Assembly (NCBI RefSeq): GCF_001908095.1
Contig: NZ_MKGR01000008.1
Coordinates: 62,001 to 126,000 of the forward strand
Reading direction: 5' to 3'
Source: Xenorhabdus thuongxuanensis
GTDB lineage: Bacteria; Pseudomonadota; Gammaproteobacteria; Enterobacterales; Enterobacteriaceae
Length of the DNA: 64,000 nt
Below are positions 28,122-38,183 of this stretch, one piece after another. How positions within the stretch are numbered: position 1 is the first letter of the stretch; each line of letters begins with the position of its first letter. The notes under the pieces are model-generated. The model worked only from the letters and a program-made list of their open reading frames with translations. It had not been told where the DNA came from and searched no databases. A program made the position numbers and the translations under genes.

Positions 28122-29354
28122 ATGGCTTTTTCACAAGCGGTCAGTGGCTTAAATGCCGCAGCAAGCAACTTAGACGTTATTGGTAATAATATTGCAAACT
28201 CGTCAACCTATGGATTTAAATCTAGCTCAGTTGCTTTTGCCGATATATTCAGCGGATCAGATGTCGGGTTGGGTGTCAAAGTTTCAGGTATGGTGCAGAA
28301 CTTTAAGGATGGTTCTATCACCAAAACTAACGATCAATTACATATGGCGATCACGCAGAGCGGTTTTTTCCGTATGCAGGACACCAATGGCAATATTTTT
28401 TATTCCCGCAATGGTCAATTTAAAATGGATGCTGATCGTAATGTGATCGACATGCAGGGTATGAAATTGACAGGTTATCCAGCCATACAAGGAGATAATG
28501 GGCCTGAAATCCAACAAGGTGTGGCACCAGGGCCGATTTCGATTCCAACTGATATGTTGGCTGCTAAGGCGACGACAAAAGTGACGATGACGGCTAACCT
28601 GAACTCAATACATAACAAGATCGATACGACAGTTACAAGCAATAAATTTGATCCAAATAAGAAAGATACTTTTAACTACAGTTCTAGTATTCCGATCTAC
28701 GATAGCCTCGGGAATGAGCACAATATCAATGTGTTCTTTGTTAAGACCGATGATAATAAGTGGGATATTTATGCTCTGGATGCTTCTGTTACGGGAACAC
28801 CACCGCAAAAATTAAACACAGACAGTGTTGAATTTAATGGCAATGGTCAACTTGTGAAACCTGACAACACGTTTGATTTTAATATGCCGGCCCTGAATGG
28901 CTCTAATCTGGCAGTAGTCAAGTTTGACTTTGACGGTAGCAAACAGCAGAGAGTAAAAGAAGACTCTATTTCTACTCAAAAGCAAGATGGCTATGCGGCA
29001 GGCCACTTCACCAAATACCAGGTTGAGGGTGATGGCAAAATTTACGGTAGTTATTCTAACGACCAGAAACAGGTATTGGGTCAGGTTGTACTGGCGAACT
29101 TTTCCAACCCGTCAGGTTTGGCTTCACAAGGCGATAACGTTTGGACCGAAACCGGAGCATCAGGTAGTCCGGTAGTCGGCACTGCGGGGTCAGGTAATTT
29201 CGGTAAGTTGATCAGTAGCTCATTGGAAGCATCAAACGTTGATATGAGCCAGGAGCTGGTCAGTATGATCGTCGCCCAGCGTAACTACCAATCCAACGCT
29301 CAGACCATTAAGACGCAGGATCAAATTCTGCAAACGCTGGTCAGCATGCGTTAA
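28122..29354 (+). CDS. flgE: Flagellar hook protein FlgE
   Basis: FlgE polymerises into the hook. The 410-residue protein (402 in E. coli) has the conserved N-terminal SGLNAAASNLDVIGNNIAN and C-terminal NVDMSQELVSMIVAQRNYQ segments that form the inner coiled-coil tube. A variable surface region lies between. A strong GGAGG precedes the ATG. Hook length is set by FliK, which here is unusually long. Confidence 0.97.
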   Translation: MAFSQAVSGLNAAASNLDVIGNNIANSSTYGFKSSSVAFADIFSGSDVGLGVKVSGMVQNFKDGSITKTNDQLHMAITQSGFFRMQDTNGNIFYSRNGQFKMDADRNVIDMQGMKLTGYPAIQGDNGPEIQQGVAPGPISIPTDMLAAKATTKVTMTANLNSIHNKIDTTVTSNKFDPNKKDTFNYSSSIPIYDSLGNEHNINVFFVKTDDNKWDIYALDASVTGTPPQKLNTDSVEFNGNGQLVKPDNTFDFNMPALNGSNLAVVKFDFDGSKQQRVKEDSISTQKQDGYAAGHFTKYQVEGDGKIYGSYSNDQKQVLGQVVLANFSNPSGLASQGDNVWTETGASGSPVVGTAGSGNFGKLISSSLEASNVDMSQELVSMIVAQRNYQSNAQTIKTQDQILQTLVSMR

Positions 29355-29375
29355 TAGGTTCAGGCGGATAGCTTA

Positions 29376-30131
29376 ATGGATCACGTCATTTATACCGCTA
29401 TGGGAGCTGCGCGCCAAACGTTGGAGCATCAAGCTGTCACAGCCAATAATCTGGCCAATGCGTCAACACCAGGCTTTAAAGCTCAGCTTGCGGCACTGCG
29501 TGCTGTGCCGGTTGAAGGTGAAACCTTGCCAACACGCTCGCTGGTTGTTGCCTCCACTCCTGGCGTGGATAGCCGTCAGGGGCCAATGAATTATACCTCT
29601 CGTCCGTTAGATGTGGCTGTCGGCCAAGGTGGTTATCTGGCTGTCCAACTCGAGGACGGGACAGAAGCCTATACTCGCAACGGTAGCATTCAAATTTCAT
29701 CTGAAGGGCAACTGATGGTGCAAGGACGCATGTTAATGGGCGAAAATGGGCCTATTGATGTTCCGCCGCAGGCTGAATTGACCATTGCGACAGATGGTGC
29801 CATTTCTGCCTTGATTGCCAGCGATCCACCCACTTTGTTGGGCCAGATTGGCAAACTGAAAATTGTCAAACCGGAAGCCAACCAATTGGTTCGCGGCGAT
29901 GATGGTCTGTTCCATTTAACGCCACAAGCACGGGAACAGCAGGGCAATGAATTGGCAGCTAGCACAGAAGTGAAAATCATGCCAGGTGTACTGGAAGGCA
30001 GTAATGTTAATCCGGTGGAAAGCATGGTGAACATGATCGCTAACGCACGTCGCTTTGAGATGCAGATGAAAGTCATACACAGTTCCGATGAAAATGCCCA
30101 GCGGGCTAACCAAATTCTCGCTATGAGCTAA
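29376..30131 (+). CDS. flgF: Flagellar rod protein FlgF
   Basis: FlgF is a rod subunit between FlgC and FlgG. The 251-residue protein has the same length as in E. coli. It carries the N-terminal [18 protein letters not shown] and the C-terminal [15 protein letters not shown] helix of the rod/hook family. It lies 21 bases after flgE and 16 before flgG. Confidence 0.96.
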   Translation: MDHVIYTAMGAARQTLEHQAVTANNLANASTPGFKAQLAALRAVPVEGETLPTRSLVVASTPGVDSRQGPMNYTSRPLDVAVGQGGYLAVQLEDGTEAYTRNGSIQISSEGQLMVQGRMLMGENGPIDVPPQAELTIATDGAISALIASDPPTLLGQIGKLKIVKPEANQLVRGDDGLFHLTPQAREQQGNELAASTEVKIMPGVLEGSNVNPVESMVNMIANARRFEMQMKVIHSSDENAQRANQILAMS

Positions 30132-30147
30132 TCGGGGAGATAAATTC

Positions 30148-30930
30148 ATGATCCGATCTTTATGGATTGCCAAGACTGGGTTAGATGCTCAGCAAACCAA
30201 TATGGATGTTATTTCTAACAACCTGGCAAACGTTAATACCAACGGTTTCAAGCGCCAGCGTGCAGTATTTGAAGATTTACTCTATCAAACTGAACGTCAG
30301 CCGGGAGCAATGTCGTCTGAACAGACTAACTTGCCATCGGGCTTGCAGATTGGTACGGGCGCGCGTCCAGTAGCCACTGAACGGTTGCACAGTCAAGGCA
30401 ACCTGGCACAAACCAATAGCAGCCAGGATGTGGCAATCAAAGGACAAGGTTTTTTCCAGATCCAGTTGCCTGATGGCACCAGTGGTTATACCCGTGATGG
30501 TTCATTCCAGAAAGATCAGAACGGCCAGTTGGTAACGGCTGGTGGTTTTCAGGTAGTGCCGGCCATCATCATTCCAGACAATGCCACTAAGCTCAACATT
30601 GGCCGTGATGGTATCGTCAGCGTAAACGTGCAAGGGCAAAATGCACCCCAGCAGATCGGGCAACTGACATTAACCACTTTTATCAATGAAGGTGGGTTGG
30701 AAAGTATCGGTGAGAATTTGTATCTGGAAACCAACAGTTCTGGCGTACCAGTGGAAAATGCACCGGGTATCAATGGTGCTGGAGTGCTCTATCAAGGCTA
30801 TGTCGAAACTTCTAACGTCAATGTGGCGGAAGAGTTGGTCAACATGATTCAGGTTCAGCGAGCCTATGAAATCAACAGTAAGGCAGTATCGACTTCTGAT
30901 CAAATGCTGCAAAAACTGACGCAGCTATAA
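30148..30930 (+). CDS. flgG: Flagellar distal rod protein FlgG
   Basis: FlgG forms the distal rod that passes through the P and L rings. The 260-residue protein matches the family length, with the N-terminal [17 protein letters not shown] motif and the C-terminal [26 protein letters not shown] precedes the ATG. A stable hairpin lies in the 67-base gap before flgH. Confidence 0.97.
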   Translation: MIRSLWIAKTGLDAQQTNMDVISNNLANVNTNGFKRQRAVFEDLLYQTERQPGAMSSEQTNLPSGLQIGTGARPVATERLHSQGNLAQTNSSQDVAIKGQGFFQIQLPDGTSGYTRDGSFQKDQNGQLVTAGGFQVVPAIIIPDNATKLNIGRDGIVSVNVQGQNAPQQIGQLTLTTFINEGGLESIGENLYLETNSSGVPVENAPGINGAGVLYQGYVETSNVNVAEELVNMIQVQRAYEINSKAVSTSDQMLQKLTQL

Positions 30931-30944
30931 CCTAACTATTAATG

Positions 30945-30966
30945 GTGGGGGAACGCGTTCCTCCAC
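30945..30966 (+). terminator. Intercistronic hairpin between flgG and flgH
   Basis: GTGGGGGAAC-GC-GTTCCTCCAC pairs over ten positions with a single G-U pair. Only a weak T-rich stretch follows. It may attenuate or process the flg transcript between the rod/hook and ring genes. Confidence 0.5.
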
Positions 30967-30997
30967 TATTTCTACGATAAACTTAAGAGCATAGAAG

Positions 30998-31777
30998 ATG
31001 GATACAATGCCCGTTGCCGAAAGCCATGCTAAAAACCATGTAGCTTATGGCTCCACTGGTTTACGGAAAAATCAGAGAAATAAGTGGCGTATCAGTATAG
31101 CTGTGGCGGTACTCACCTTGTCGGCACTGACATTGGGGGGCTGTGCTTATATGCCGCACAAACCGCTGGTGGAAGGGCAAACAACAGCAAAACCCGCCGA
31201 AGCGCCCGCTCCAACGCCAAATGGTTCTATTTTTCAGACTGTCCAACCGGTCTATTACGGCTACCAACCGCTGTTTGAAGACCGCCGTCCACGCAATATC
31301 GGTGATACGCTGACGATTATCTTGCAAGAGAATGTTAGTGCGAGCAAAAACTCTTCAGCCAATGCCAGCCGTAATGGAAAAACCAGTTTCACGGCGGCTT
31401 TGACTCCCCGTTTTTTACAGGGATTGATGGGAGGTGAAAAAACCGATCTAGGCATGGAAGGAAATAACGAATTTGGCGGCAAAGGCGGTGCGAATGCCAA
31501 CAATACCTTCAGAGGTACTATTACTGTGACCGTGGATAAGCTGCTGGCCAATGGCAACCTGCATGTGGTGGGGGAAAAACAGATCGCCATTAATCAGGGG
31601 ACGGAATTTATTCGTTTCTCTGGCGTTGTTAACCCGCGCACCATCACGGGCAACAATACGGTGAGCTCCAACCAGGTTGCTGATGCCCGTATCGAGTATG
31701 TTGGTGATGGCTATATCAACGAAGCACAGCATATGGGTTGGTTGCAACGTTTCTTTATAAATATCTCACCGTTTTAA
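30998..31777 (+). CDS. flgH: Flagellar L-ring lipoprotein FlgH
   Basis: FlgH forms the outer-membrane L ring. From the lipobox LGGC (Cys49) onwards it follows E. coli FlgH, including [19 protein letters not shown] and [19 protein letters not shown]. The first 48 residues are longer than the usual signal peptide: a polar stretch of about 30 residues precedes the hydrophobic core. No internal start with a good ribosome site was found, so the extension may be real, or translation may start at the second ATG (31007). Total length is 259 against 232 in E. coli. Confidence 0.93.
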   Translation: MDTMPVAESHAKNHVAYGSTGLRKNQRNKWRISIAVAVLTLSALTLGGCAYMPHKPLVEGQTTAKPAEAPAPTPNGSIFQTVQPVYYGYQPLFEDRRPRNIGDTLTIILQENVSASKNSSANASRNGKTSFTAALTPRFLQGLMGGEKTDLGMEGNNEFGGKGGANANNTFRGTITVTVDKLLANGNLHVVGEKQIAINQGTEFIRFSGVVNPRTITGNNTVSSNQVADARIEYVGDGYINEAQHMGWLQRFFINISPF

Positions 31778-31792
31778 AAGAGGATGGTTAGG

Positions 31793-32911
31793 ATGAAAAA
31801 ATTAATCACCAGCCTTTTTATGCTTTTGTTGGTGCTAACCAGTACGTTCACCTCTACCTGTGTTTTTGCGGAACGTATTCGTGATTTGACGACGATTGAA
31901 GGAGTCAGGGATAACGCGCTGATTGGTTATGGTTTGGTCGTCGGGTTGGATGGAACGGGTGACCAAACCATGCAGACACCATTTACAACCCAAAGCCTGA
32001 GCAACATGTTGTCTCAGCTAGGGATCACCGTACCCGCCGGTACAAATATGCAGCTTAAAAATGTCGCTGCCGTGATGGTGACAGCAAAATTGCCACCTTT
32101 TGCGCGTGCAGGGCAGAGCATTGATATTGTCGTTTCTTCGCTGGGTAATGCCAAGAGCTTACGTGGCGGTACATTGCTGATGACTCCGTTAAAAGGGGTG
32201 GATAACCAGGTCTATGCTTTGGCTCAGGGCAATATTCTGGTGGGTGGTGCAGGTGCGAGTGCGGGTGGTAACAGTATCAAAGTCAATCAGCTTGCAGGTG
32301 GCCGGATCTCCAATGGGGCAGTGATTGAACGTGAATTATCAACACAGTTCGGCCAGAAAGGTACGTTGAACCTGCAACTGAATGATGATGATTTCGGGCT
32401 GGCTCAGAAAATCAGTGATGCGATTAACCGATTGAAGGGAACAGGGACGGCGACCCCATTGGATTCCCGCACTGTTCAGTTGCGTTTGCCGATTGAGAAC
32501 AGCGAACAGGTGAAGTTTCTGGCTCAGGTGCAGGATTTGTCTATCCGTGTAGATGCTGGCGATGCCAAAGTGATTTTCAATTCCCGAACAGGCTCCGTGG
32601 TGATGAACCGCAATGTTACCTTGGACAGTTGTGCGATTGCTCATGGTAGTTTGTCTGTGACCGTTGAACGCCAGATAGTCGTTAATCAGCCCAATACGCC
32701 ATTGGCGGGAGGCAGTACTGTCGTGACCCGTAATACGGGCGTTGGTATACAGGAACAAGGTGGTGCGTTGCAGCAACTCAGTGCCAGTGCAAATCTGACT
32801 CAAGTTGTGCGTGCATTGAATGCGTTAGGCGCAACGCCAACCGATTTAATGTCTATCTTGCAGGCAATGGAGAGCGCAGGTTGTCTGCGGGCGAAATTGG
32901 AGATTATCTGA
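31793..32911 (+). CDS. flgI: Flagellar P-ring protein FlgI
   Basis: FlgI builds the periplasmic P ring. The 372-residue protein has a signal peptide ending CVFA before ERIRDL, followed by the conserved [17 protein letters not shown] and [11 protein letters not shown]. The ATG at 31793 is preferred over that at 31784 because AGAGG then has correct spacing. The last codons overlap the flgJ start (TGATG). Confidence 0.96.
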   Translation: MKKLITSLFMLLLVLTSTFTSTCVFAERIRDLTTIEGVRDNALIGYGLVVGLDGTGDQTMQTPFTTQSLSNMLSQLGITVPAGTNMQLKNVAAVMVTAKLPPFARAGQSIDIVVSSLGNAKSLRGGTLLMTPLKGVDNQVYALAQGNILVGGAGASAGGNSIKVNQLAGGRISNGAVIERELSTQFGQKGTLNLQLNDDDFGLAQKISDAINRLKGTGTATPLDSRTVQLRLPIENSEQVKFLAQVQDLSIRVDAGDAKVIFNSRTGSVVMNRNVTLDSCAIAHGSLSVTVERQIVVNQPNTPLAGGSTVVTRNTGVGIQEQGGALQQLSASANLTQVVRALNALGATPTDLMSILQAMESAGCLRAKLEII

Positions 32912-33894
32912 TGAATGACTTTCTGACGATGTCCAATGCAGCTTACGATGTTAATTCATTGCATTCACTGAAAGCTAAATTATCACAGGAACCACAACAA
33001 GGGCTACGGCAAGTAGCCCAACAACTGGAAGGCGTCTTCGTCCAGATGATGCTGAAAAGTATGCGTTCTTCATTGCCACAGGATGGCATGTTGAGCAGTG
33101 AGCAGACTCGTTTTTATACTTCTCTGTATGATCAGCAAATTGCCCAGGATCTTTCCCAAAAGGGGTTGGGATTTGCTGACATGATAGTCAAGCAATTCTC
33201 TAACGCTAATAATGTGTCTGGTGAATTAGCCAGTACTGTGCCGATGCCACTGGATAATGAAATCCTACAAACATTACCGAAACAGGCATTAGAGCCATTT
33301 ATGCGCCGAGCTATGCCTGATTCTGGTGATATGTCTAAAAACTCATCTCTGGCATTCTCCAATGGTTCAGCTCAACCCAAGCCATTGCCGATGCACAACA
33401 CCAGCTTTGTCTCCATGCTTTCTTTGCCGGCGCAGTTGGCAAGCCAGCAAAGTGGTATTCCTCATTTATTGATTATTGCACAGGCAGCGCTGGAATCCGG
33501 TTGGGGGCAGCGAGAAATTCTGACTAAGGAAGGAAAGCCGAGTTATAACTTATTTGGTATTAAAGCGGGGAAACACTGGCAAGGGCCCGTCACCAATATT
33601 ATGACGACGGAATACATTGATGGTGAAGCGAAGAAAATGCAGGACAGTTTTCGCGTCTATGGCTCTTATGTGGAAGCGATAACGGATTACGTCAAATTAT
33701 TGACGGAAAACCCCCGTTACACCAAGATTGCACAATCAACCACAGCAGAGCAGGGAGCGTATTCCTTACAAGAAGCTGGATATGCCACCGATCCCAGTTA
33801 TGCCAAAAAATTAGTGTCATTGATTCAGCAGCTAAAAAGTACCGGTAATCAAATGGCAAAAGCCTACACCTATGATTTTGATAACCTGTTTTGA
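32911..33894 (+). CDS. flgJ: Flagellar rod cap and muramidase FlgJ
   Basis: FlgJ caps the growing rod and opens peptidoglycan for it. The N-terminal rod-binding half contains GVFVQMMLKSMR. The C-terminal glucosaminidase domain has AQAALESGWGQ with the likely catalytic Glu195, and YNLFGIKAG. The 327-residue form starts at the ATG overlapping the flgI stop, with GGAG upstream. It ends the class 2 part of the operon; a sigma-28 promoter for flgKL follows within 16 bases. Confidence 0.96.
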   Translation: MNDFLTMSNAAYDVNSLHSLKAKLSQEPQQGLRQVAQQLEGVFVQMMLKSMRSSLPQDGMLSSEQTRFYTSLYDQQIAQDLSQKGLGFADMIVKQFSNANNVSGELASTVPMPLDNEILQTLPKQALEPFMRRAMPDSGDMSKNSSLAFSNGSAQPKPLPMHNTSFVSMLSLPAQLASQQSGIPHLLIIAQAALESGWGQREILTKEGKPSYNLFGIKAGKHWQGPVTNIMTTEYIDGEAKKMQDSFRVYGSYVEAITDYVKLLTENPRYTKIAQSTTAEQGAYSLQEAGYATDPSYAKKLVSLIQQLKSTGNQMAKAYTYDFDNLF

Positions 33895-33909
33895 GGGCAT
33901 CAATTTTGT

Positions 33910-33936
33910 TCAAGAATCAGGGTATTTTGCCGATAA
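33910..33936 (+). promoter_or_regulatory. Sigma-28 (FliA) promoter of flgKL
   Basis: TCAAGAAT (33910-33917), an 11-base spacer and a perfect GCCGATAA (33929-33936) form a class 3 promoter with a weaker -35. It lies 60 bases before flgK, matching the known class 3 control of flgKL in enterobacteria. A CCTCC/GGAGG hairpin (33952-33967) follows in the leader. Confidence 0.75.
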
Positions 33937-33996
33937 CTGTAGCAGTGAATTACCTCCCATGATGGAGGCATAACGAAAACGTAAAAGGATCGACGC

Positions 33997-35634
33997 ATGT
34001 CCAATAGTCTTATCAATACTGCCATGAGTGGTATTAATGCTGCACAGGTGGCAATGAGTGTGGTGGGTAATAACATTACCAACTCTAAGGTCGAGGGATA
34101 TCACCGACAGACAACGGTAATGTCGCAAGATAGTGGAAAAATGTCACCGGTTGGTTTTATTGGCAATGGTGTGTATGTTAATTCCATCAATCGTCAATAT
34201 AGTGAGTTTATCAGTCAAGAATATAACGCGGCACAAACTAAATATCAGGCATCAGTTACATACAATAACCAGGTTTCTCAAGTCGATAATCTGCTGGCGT
34301 ATAAGGCAACTAGCCTTTCCAGCTCTATGGAAGAATTTTTTAAAAACCTGAGCACACTTGAAAATAATGCAGAAGATAGTGCGGCAAGAACCACAGTACG
34401 AGTCAACGCTGGAGGGTTGGTTAACCGATTTCAACAAGCTGATCAATTTCTCCGTAAGATGGACAGTGGTATCAATACCCAAATAGAGCAGAATGTCAAA
34501 GAAATCAATAAATACACGGAAGAAATTGCCTTTCTGAACAATGAAATTTCTCATATGCGTGGCGTAGGAACGGGTGAGCCTTTGGCTTTATTGGATAAAC
34601 GCGATGATGCGCTTAATAAGTTAAATCGGTTTGTTAAAGTAGACTTGATTCAGCAAGACGGTAGTACCTACAACGTTTCATTTGGTGGTGGAATGTCGCT
34701 GGTATCAGGTAGCAAATCCTATCGATTGGAAGCGATCACAGCCAGTGCAGATAACGACCGTATTACGCTGGGCTATGACAATGGTACAGGTACTAAAGAG
34801 ATTGATGAGCGTTTTATCTCGCAAGGGATGTTAGGTGGTACATTACGTGTGCGTAGTGAAGTGATAGATACAACCCGCAATCAATTAAACCAATTGGGAT
34901 TAGTGATGGCGGATAAATTCAATCAGGTTCAGCGTGGTGGTTTCGATCTGAACGGTAATCCAGGTATTGATTTCTTCAATTTTTCGCAGCCAGAAACCAT
35001 TGCTAATAGCAATAACAAAGGTACTGCTGAAATTAAAGTGGAATACGTAGATACCACTAAAGTAAAAGACAGTGACTACACGATTAAGTTCGAAGATGGG
35101 GATTGGAAAGTACAGCGTGTTGCTGATAGGGAAATGATCTCTGTAACTAAAAATGGTAGTACGCTGGAATTTGATGGACTGAAAGTCGAGATTAATGCGA
35201 CTAACCCACAGGATAATGATCGGTACACATTGAAAACGGTCAATAATGTAATAGCAACACTTGAAGTCAATATTGAGGATTCCTCTCAACTGGCAACTGC
35301 GGGTGCCAAAAACTCTGGTCCAAGCGATAACAATAACGCGAAGAAATTCACTCTCCTGCAAAAAGAAAAACTAATTAATGGTAAAAATACCTTGACTGAT
35401 GCTTATGCTTCGTTGGTCAGCACTGTGGGTAGCAAAGCCAATAGTTCTCAACGCATAATGGAAGCTGAGAAGATCAACGTAGAGGCGCGTTACAAAGAAC
35501 TCGATTCTATTTCTGGAGTCAACTTGGATGAAGAATACGGCGAACTGCAACGCTTGCAGCAATACTATTTGGCAAATGCCCGTGTTATCCAGACTGCATC
35601 GACGTTGTTTAATGCCATTTTGGACATCCGTTAA
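33997..35634 (+). CDS. flgK: Hook-filament junction protein FlgK
   Basis: FlgK is the first hook-associated protein, joining hook to filament. The 545-residue protein (547 in E. coli) has the conserved N-terminal TAMSGINAAQVAMSVVGNNITN and a C-terminal coiled coil ending TASTLFNAILDIR. The middle is divergent surface-exposed sequence. AAAGGA precedes the ATG. It has its own sigma-28 promoter and is probably cotranscribed with flgL, 37 bases on. Confidence 0.96.
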   Translation: MSNSLINTAMSGINAAQVAMSVVGNNITNSKVEGYHRQTTVMSQDSGKMSPVGFIGNGVYVNSINRQYSEFISQEYNAAQTKYQASVTYNNQVSQVDNLLAYKATSLSSSMEEFFKNLSTLENNAEDSAARTTVRVNAGGLVNRFQQADQFLRKMDSGINTQIEQNVKEINKYTEEIAFLNNEISHMRGVGTGEPLALLDKRDDALNKLNRFVKVDLIQQDGSTYNVSFGGGMSLVSGSKSYRLEAITASADNDRITLGYDNGTGTKEIDERFISQGMLGGTLRVRSEVIDTTRNQLNQLGLVMADKFNQVQRGGFDLNGNPGIDFFNFSQPETIANSNNKGTAEIKVEYVDTTKVKDSDYTIKFEDGDWKVQRVADREMISVTKNGSTLEFDGLKVEINATNPQDNDRYTLKTVNNVIATLEVNIEDSSQLATAGAKNSGPSDNNNAKKFTLLQKEKLINGKNTLTDAYASLVSTVGSKANSSQRIMEAEKINVEARYKELDSISGVNLDEEYGELQRLQQYYLANARVIQTASTLFNAILDIR

Positions 35635-35671
35635 CCACATTAGTGGCTAAAGAGAAAAAGGAAGTGATATT

Positions 35672-36634
35672 GTGCGTATAAGTACGAATCTTTTATACAG
35701 CCAAAAAATGAATGGGGTTTTTGGCGCCCAGGCTAAATGGATGCAGTATGGTGAACAGTTATCCAGTGGCAAACGTGTTATCAACCCATCTGATGATCCG
35801 CTGGCTGCTTCACAGAATATTATGGTTGCCCAATCTGAGTCGCAGAATCAGCAATTTGTCATGGCTCGTAACTTTGCCAAGAACACGATGTCAGCCCAAT
35901 CGAACATTATTTCAAGTGTTGTATCGGTGACAACTAATGTTAAGGAAATATTAATTGCGGGGGCTAGTGAACAGAGTGATCACAATCGTGAATCTTATGC
36001 CCAGCAATTAGATGGCCTTAAACAACAATTGCTGAATCTTGGAAATAAAACCGATGGCAGTGGCCGCTATATTTTTGCTGGTTATAAGACGGATGTACCA
36101 CCTTTCGAGGCTGATGACAGTGGAAAAGTTCACTACAAAGGTGGGTATGAGGCTATAAGCCAAAGAGTGGATGATAATCGTTCTATGGTTATTGCCCATA
36201 CAGGGGAAAAAGTCTTTTTATCGGCAACGTCTAACCCGATTAAAGAGCCTGATGGTAGTGCAAGTGAATCAGACATTTTCGCCTCCATTGATTTTGCGAT
36301 CGAGGCGCTTGGAAAACCATTCACTAATGCCAGTGAAGCAGAAAGAAAGGAAGCAGGCGAATTGATGAATAGGGCTATCCGAGGTGTAGAAAATAGCTTG
36401 AATAACTTATCCGCGGCGGACGCCGTATTAGGGGCACAGCTTAAGGAAATGGAACAACTGGATGCGTTAGCCAGTGAACGCAGTATTGCCAATAAAGTTC
36501 GTATGGGCGAATTGGTCGATGTCGACTGGTTCTCTACCATTTCCAGCTATATTCAGGAGCAGGCTGCATTACAGGCATCTTATAAGGCTTTTTCTGATTT
36601 AAAAGGGATGTCGTTGTTTGAAATGTATCGCTAA
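35672..36634 (+). CDS. flgL: Hook-filament junction protein FlgL
   Basis: FlgL is the second junction protein, which the filament grows onto. The 320-residue protein has the flagellin-like N-terminus RISTNLLYSQKMNGV with SSGKRVINPSDDPLAASQ and a C-terminal helix with SYKAFSDLKGMSLFEM. It starts with GTG at 35672, supported by AAGGAAGTG upstream. Length agrees with E. coli FlgL (317). A strong terminator lies 62 bases after the stop. Confidence 0.96.
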   Translation: MRISTNLLYSQKMNGVFGAQAKWMQYGEQLSSGKRVINPSDDPLAASQNIMVAQSESQNQQFVMARNFAKNTMSAQSNIISSVVSVTTNVKEILIAGASEQSDHNRESYAQQLDGLKQQLLNLGNKTDGSGRYIFAGYKTDVPPFEADDSGKVHYKGGYEAISQRVDDNRSMVIAHTGEKVFLSATSNPIKEPDGSASESDIFASIDFAIEALGKPFTNASEAERKEAGELMNRAIRGVENSLNNLSAADAVLGAQLKEMEQLDALASERSIANKVRMGELVDVDWFSTISSYIQEQAALQASYKAFSDLKGMSLFEMYR

Positions 36635-36696
36635 TTGAGATTGATATATTTCCAAACGTTCACATTGCAGTTTTATTCTCTTATTCCAGTATCATA

Positions 36697-36732
36697 GCCC
36701 TTGTTTTTTCATCAAATAGAAAAAACAAGGGC
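36697..36732 (+). terminator. Terminator after flgL
   Basis: GCCCTTGTTTTTTC and GAAAAAACAAGGGC form a perfect 14-bp stem around an 8-base loop, followed by T-rich sequence. It should end the flg operon and can work in both directions. Confidence 0.85.
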
Positions 36733-36768
36733 CGATTTATTTCCTTTTATCTTTGCATCATATTTTAG

Positions 36769-37137
36769 CAAAAATCTCTGCGTATTTTTCGGACGTGCTA
36801 TGACCATATGGCGGGAGAAATCGCGATAAAAATTCACGATAGTTTATTGGCAAATCATTGGATAACTGATGATTATGGATTAACACAAACCGGAAAAGAG
36901 TTTCTATTTTATCTTGGCATAGGTCGTGATACAGAATTTTCCTCTCGGCGAAAATTTGCTTGCTCCTGCCTTGATTGGAGTGAACGGAATTTTCATCTTG
37001 GTGGATTGTTAGGGGCACTGTTGCTTGATATTTTTTTAAAGAAAAAATGGGCAATTAGGCAATTGGATAGCCGAGAATTGATATTAACAGAATCAGGTAA
37101 AAGAGTGCTTAATAAAAAATTCAATGCGTCTATATAA
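36769..37137 (+). pseudogene. C-terminal remnant of an ArsR-type regulator
   Basis: The open frame from 36769, with a first ATG at 36808, reads RTCYDHMAGEIAIKIHDSL, later ACSCLDWSERNFHLGG, and ends ILTESGKRVL. This matches the C-terminal half of a family of about 230-residue ArsR-like winged-helix regulators, recalled as having CYDHLAG and C-x2-C-x-DWSER motifs. The N-terminal DNA-binding half should precede it, but the flgL terminator lies only 36 bases upstream and the frame has a stop at 36766. There is no ribosome site. I read it as a truncated, non-functional remnant; translation of the 109-residue form cannot be excluded. Confidence 0.65.
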
Positions 37138-37364
37138 TAAATAAATTATATTGTCGTATTGTTATTATTATGTATATTATTAATTATCTATCCTAAAATA
37201 GACGTTGTTTGATCTATTATTTAATGGTTAACCTATCATAAAAAAAGATATAGCAAGATAATTAACAAAGAATATTCTGGTGAATATTAAAGATGGAACC
37301 AATTCGTTAATTGTATTTGATATTACACGGTAAGCTTTGAAAATATATCAATAAGGGTAATAAA

Positions 37365-38123
37365 ATGATTCGATTTGAGGATAAAGTTGTCATTATTACT
37401 GGCGCAGGTAGTGGCATTGGTGAGGCTACAGCGAAGCGTTTTTCACAAGAAGGAGCCATTGTGGTGTTAGCTGGGCGGGATACAGAGAAGCTTAATCGTG
37501 TATTGAGTGAATTGCCTTCGAACAAAGCATTAGTGATTCAGACAGATGTCGCGGATCGGGAATCGGCTAAAAATATGATTGATGAAACAGTCAGGCATTT
37601 TGGCCGAATAGATATTCTGGTGAACAACGCAGGTTTGTATGTGGTAGGTGATTTATTGAGTACTTCACAAGAAGACGGTAATGCAGTGCTGGCTACGAAT
37701 CTCAATGGTGTGCTCAATTGTAGCTATTTTGCTTTACCTTATTTACTGAAAAGCAAAGGATGTATTGTCAATAATGCCTCGGTATCTGGCTTGGGGGGCG
37801 ATTGGGGAGGTGCTCACTATTGCGCAGCAAAAGGCGCTGTCGTGAATTTAACCCGTGCGATGGCGCTGGATCATGGTTCACAAGGGGTTCGTGTTAATGC
37901 TGTTTGCCCAAGTTTAGTATTGACGCCAATGGTGGCTCGTTTTGATGATGAAACCCTTGCGCATTTCGATAGTCGTATTCCGTTAAAAAGAGCAGGTCAA
38001 CCTTTTGAAGTGGCAGCAGCTATTGCATTTTTGGCCAGCGAAGATGCCAGTTTCATTAATGGGGTGAATTTACCGATAGATGGCGGGGTAAACGCATCTA
38101 ATGGGCAACCTAATTTTAATTAA
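37365..38123 (+). CDS. Short-chain dehydrogenase resembling meso-2,3-butanediol dehydrogenase
   Basis: This 252-residue classical SDR has the nucleotide-binding GAGSGIG (13-19), NNAG (87-90), and the catalytic Ser139, Tyr152 and Lys156 (YCAAK). The stretch VSGLGGDWGGAHYCAAKGAV and the ending VNLPIDGG closely resemble enterobacterial meso-2,3-butanediol dehydrogenase (Serratia SlaC/BudC type), recalled rather than aligned. Such enzymes reduce acetoin to 2,3-butanediol with NADH. Neither acetolactate genes nor a regulator accompany it here. It has its own 227-base upstream region and converges on the NRPS gene, from which a strong hairpin separates it. A tailoring role with the NRPS is possible but unsupported. 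Confidence 0.85.
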   Translation: MIRFEDKVVIITGAGSGIGEATAKRFSQEGAIVVLAGRDTEKLNRVLSELPSNKALVIQTDVADRESAKNMIDETVRHFGRIDILVNNAGLYVVGDLLSTSQEDGNAVLATNLNGVLNCSYFALPYLLKSKGCIVNNASVSGLGGDWGGAHYCAAKGAVVNLTRAMALDHGSQGVRVNAVCPSLVLTPMVARFDDETLAHFDSRIPLKRAGQPFEVAAAIAFLASEDASFINGVNLPIDGGVNASNGQPNFN

Positions 38124-38133
38124 ATTGATGGAA

Positions 38134-38161
38134 AAGTGGCTCCACGGGGGTGGAACCACTT
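38134..38161. terminator. Bidirectional terminator between dehydrogenase and NRPS genes
   Basis: AAGTGGCTCCAC-GGGG-GTGGAACCACTT pairs over 12 positions with one mismatch. T-rich flanks on both sides suit termination of both convergent genes. Confidence 0.8.
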
Positions 38162-38183
38162 AATTTCGTTTTGGTCAATGGTA

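Noticed and set aside
36712..36738. TCAAATAG-N11-GCCGATTT as a sigma-28 promoter for the regulator remnant
   Set aside because: It lies inside the flgL terminator stem and the -35 matches at only 4 of 8 positions.
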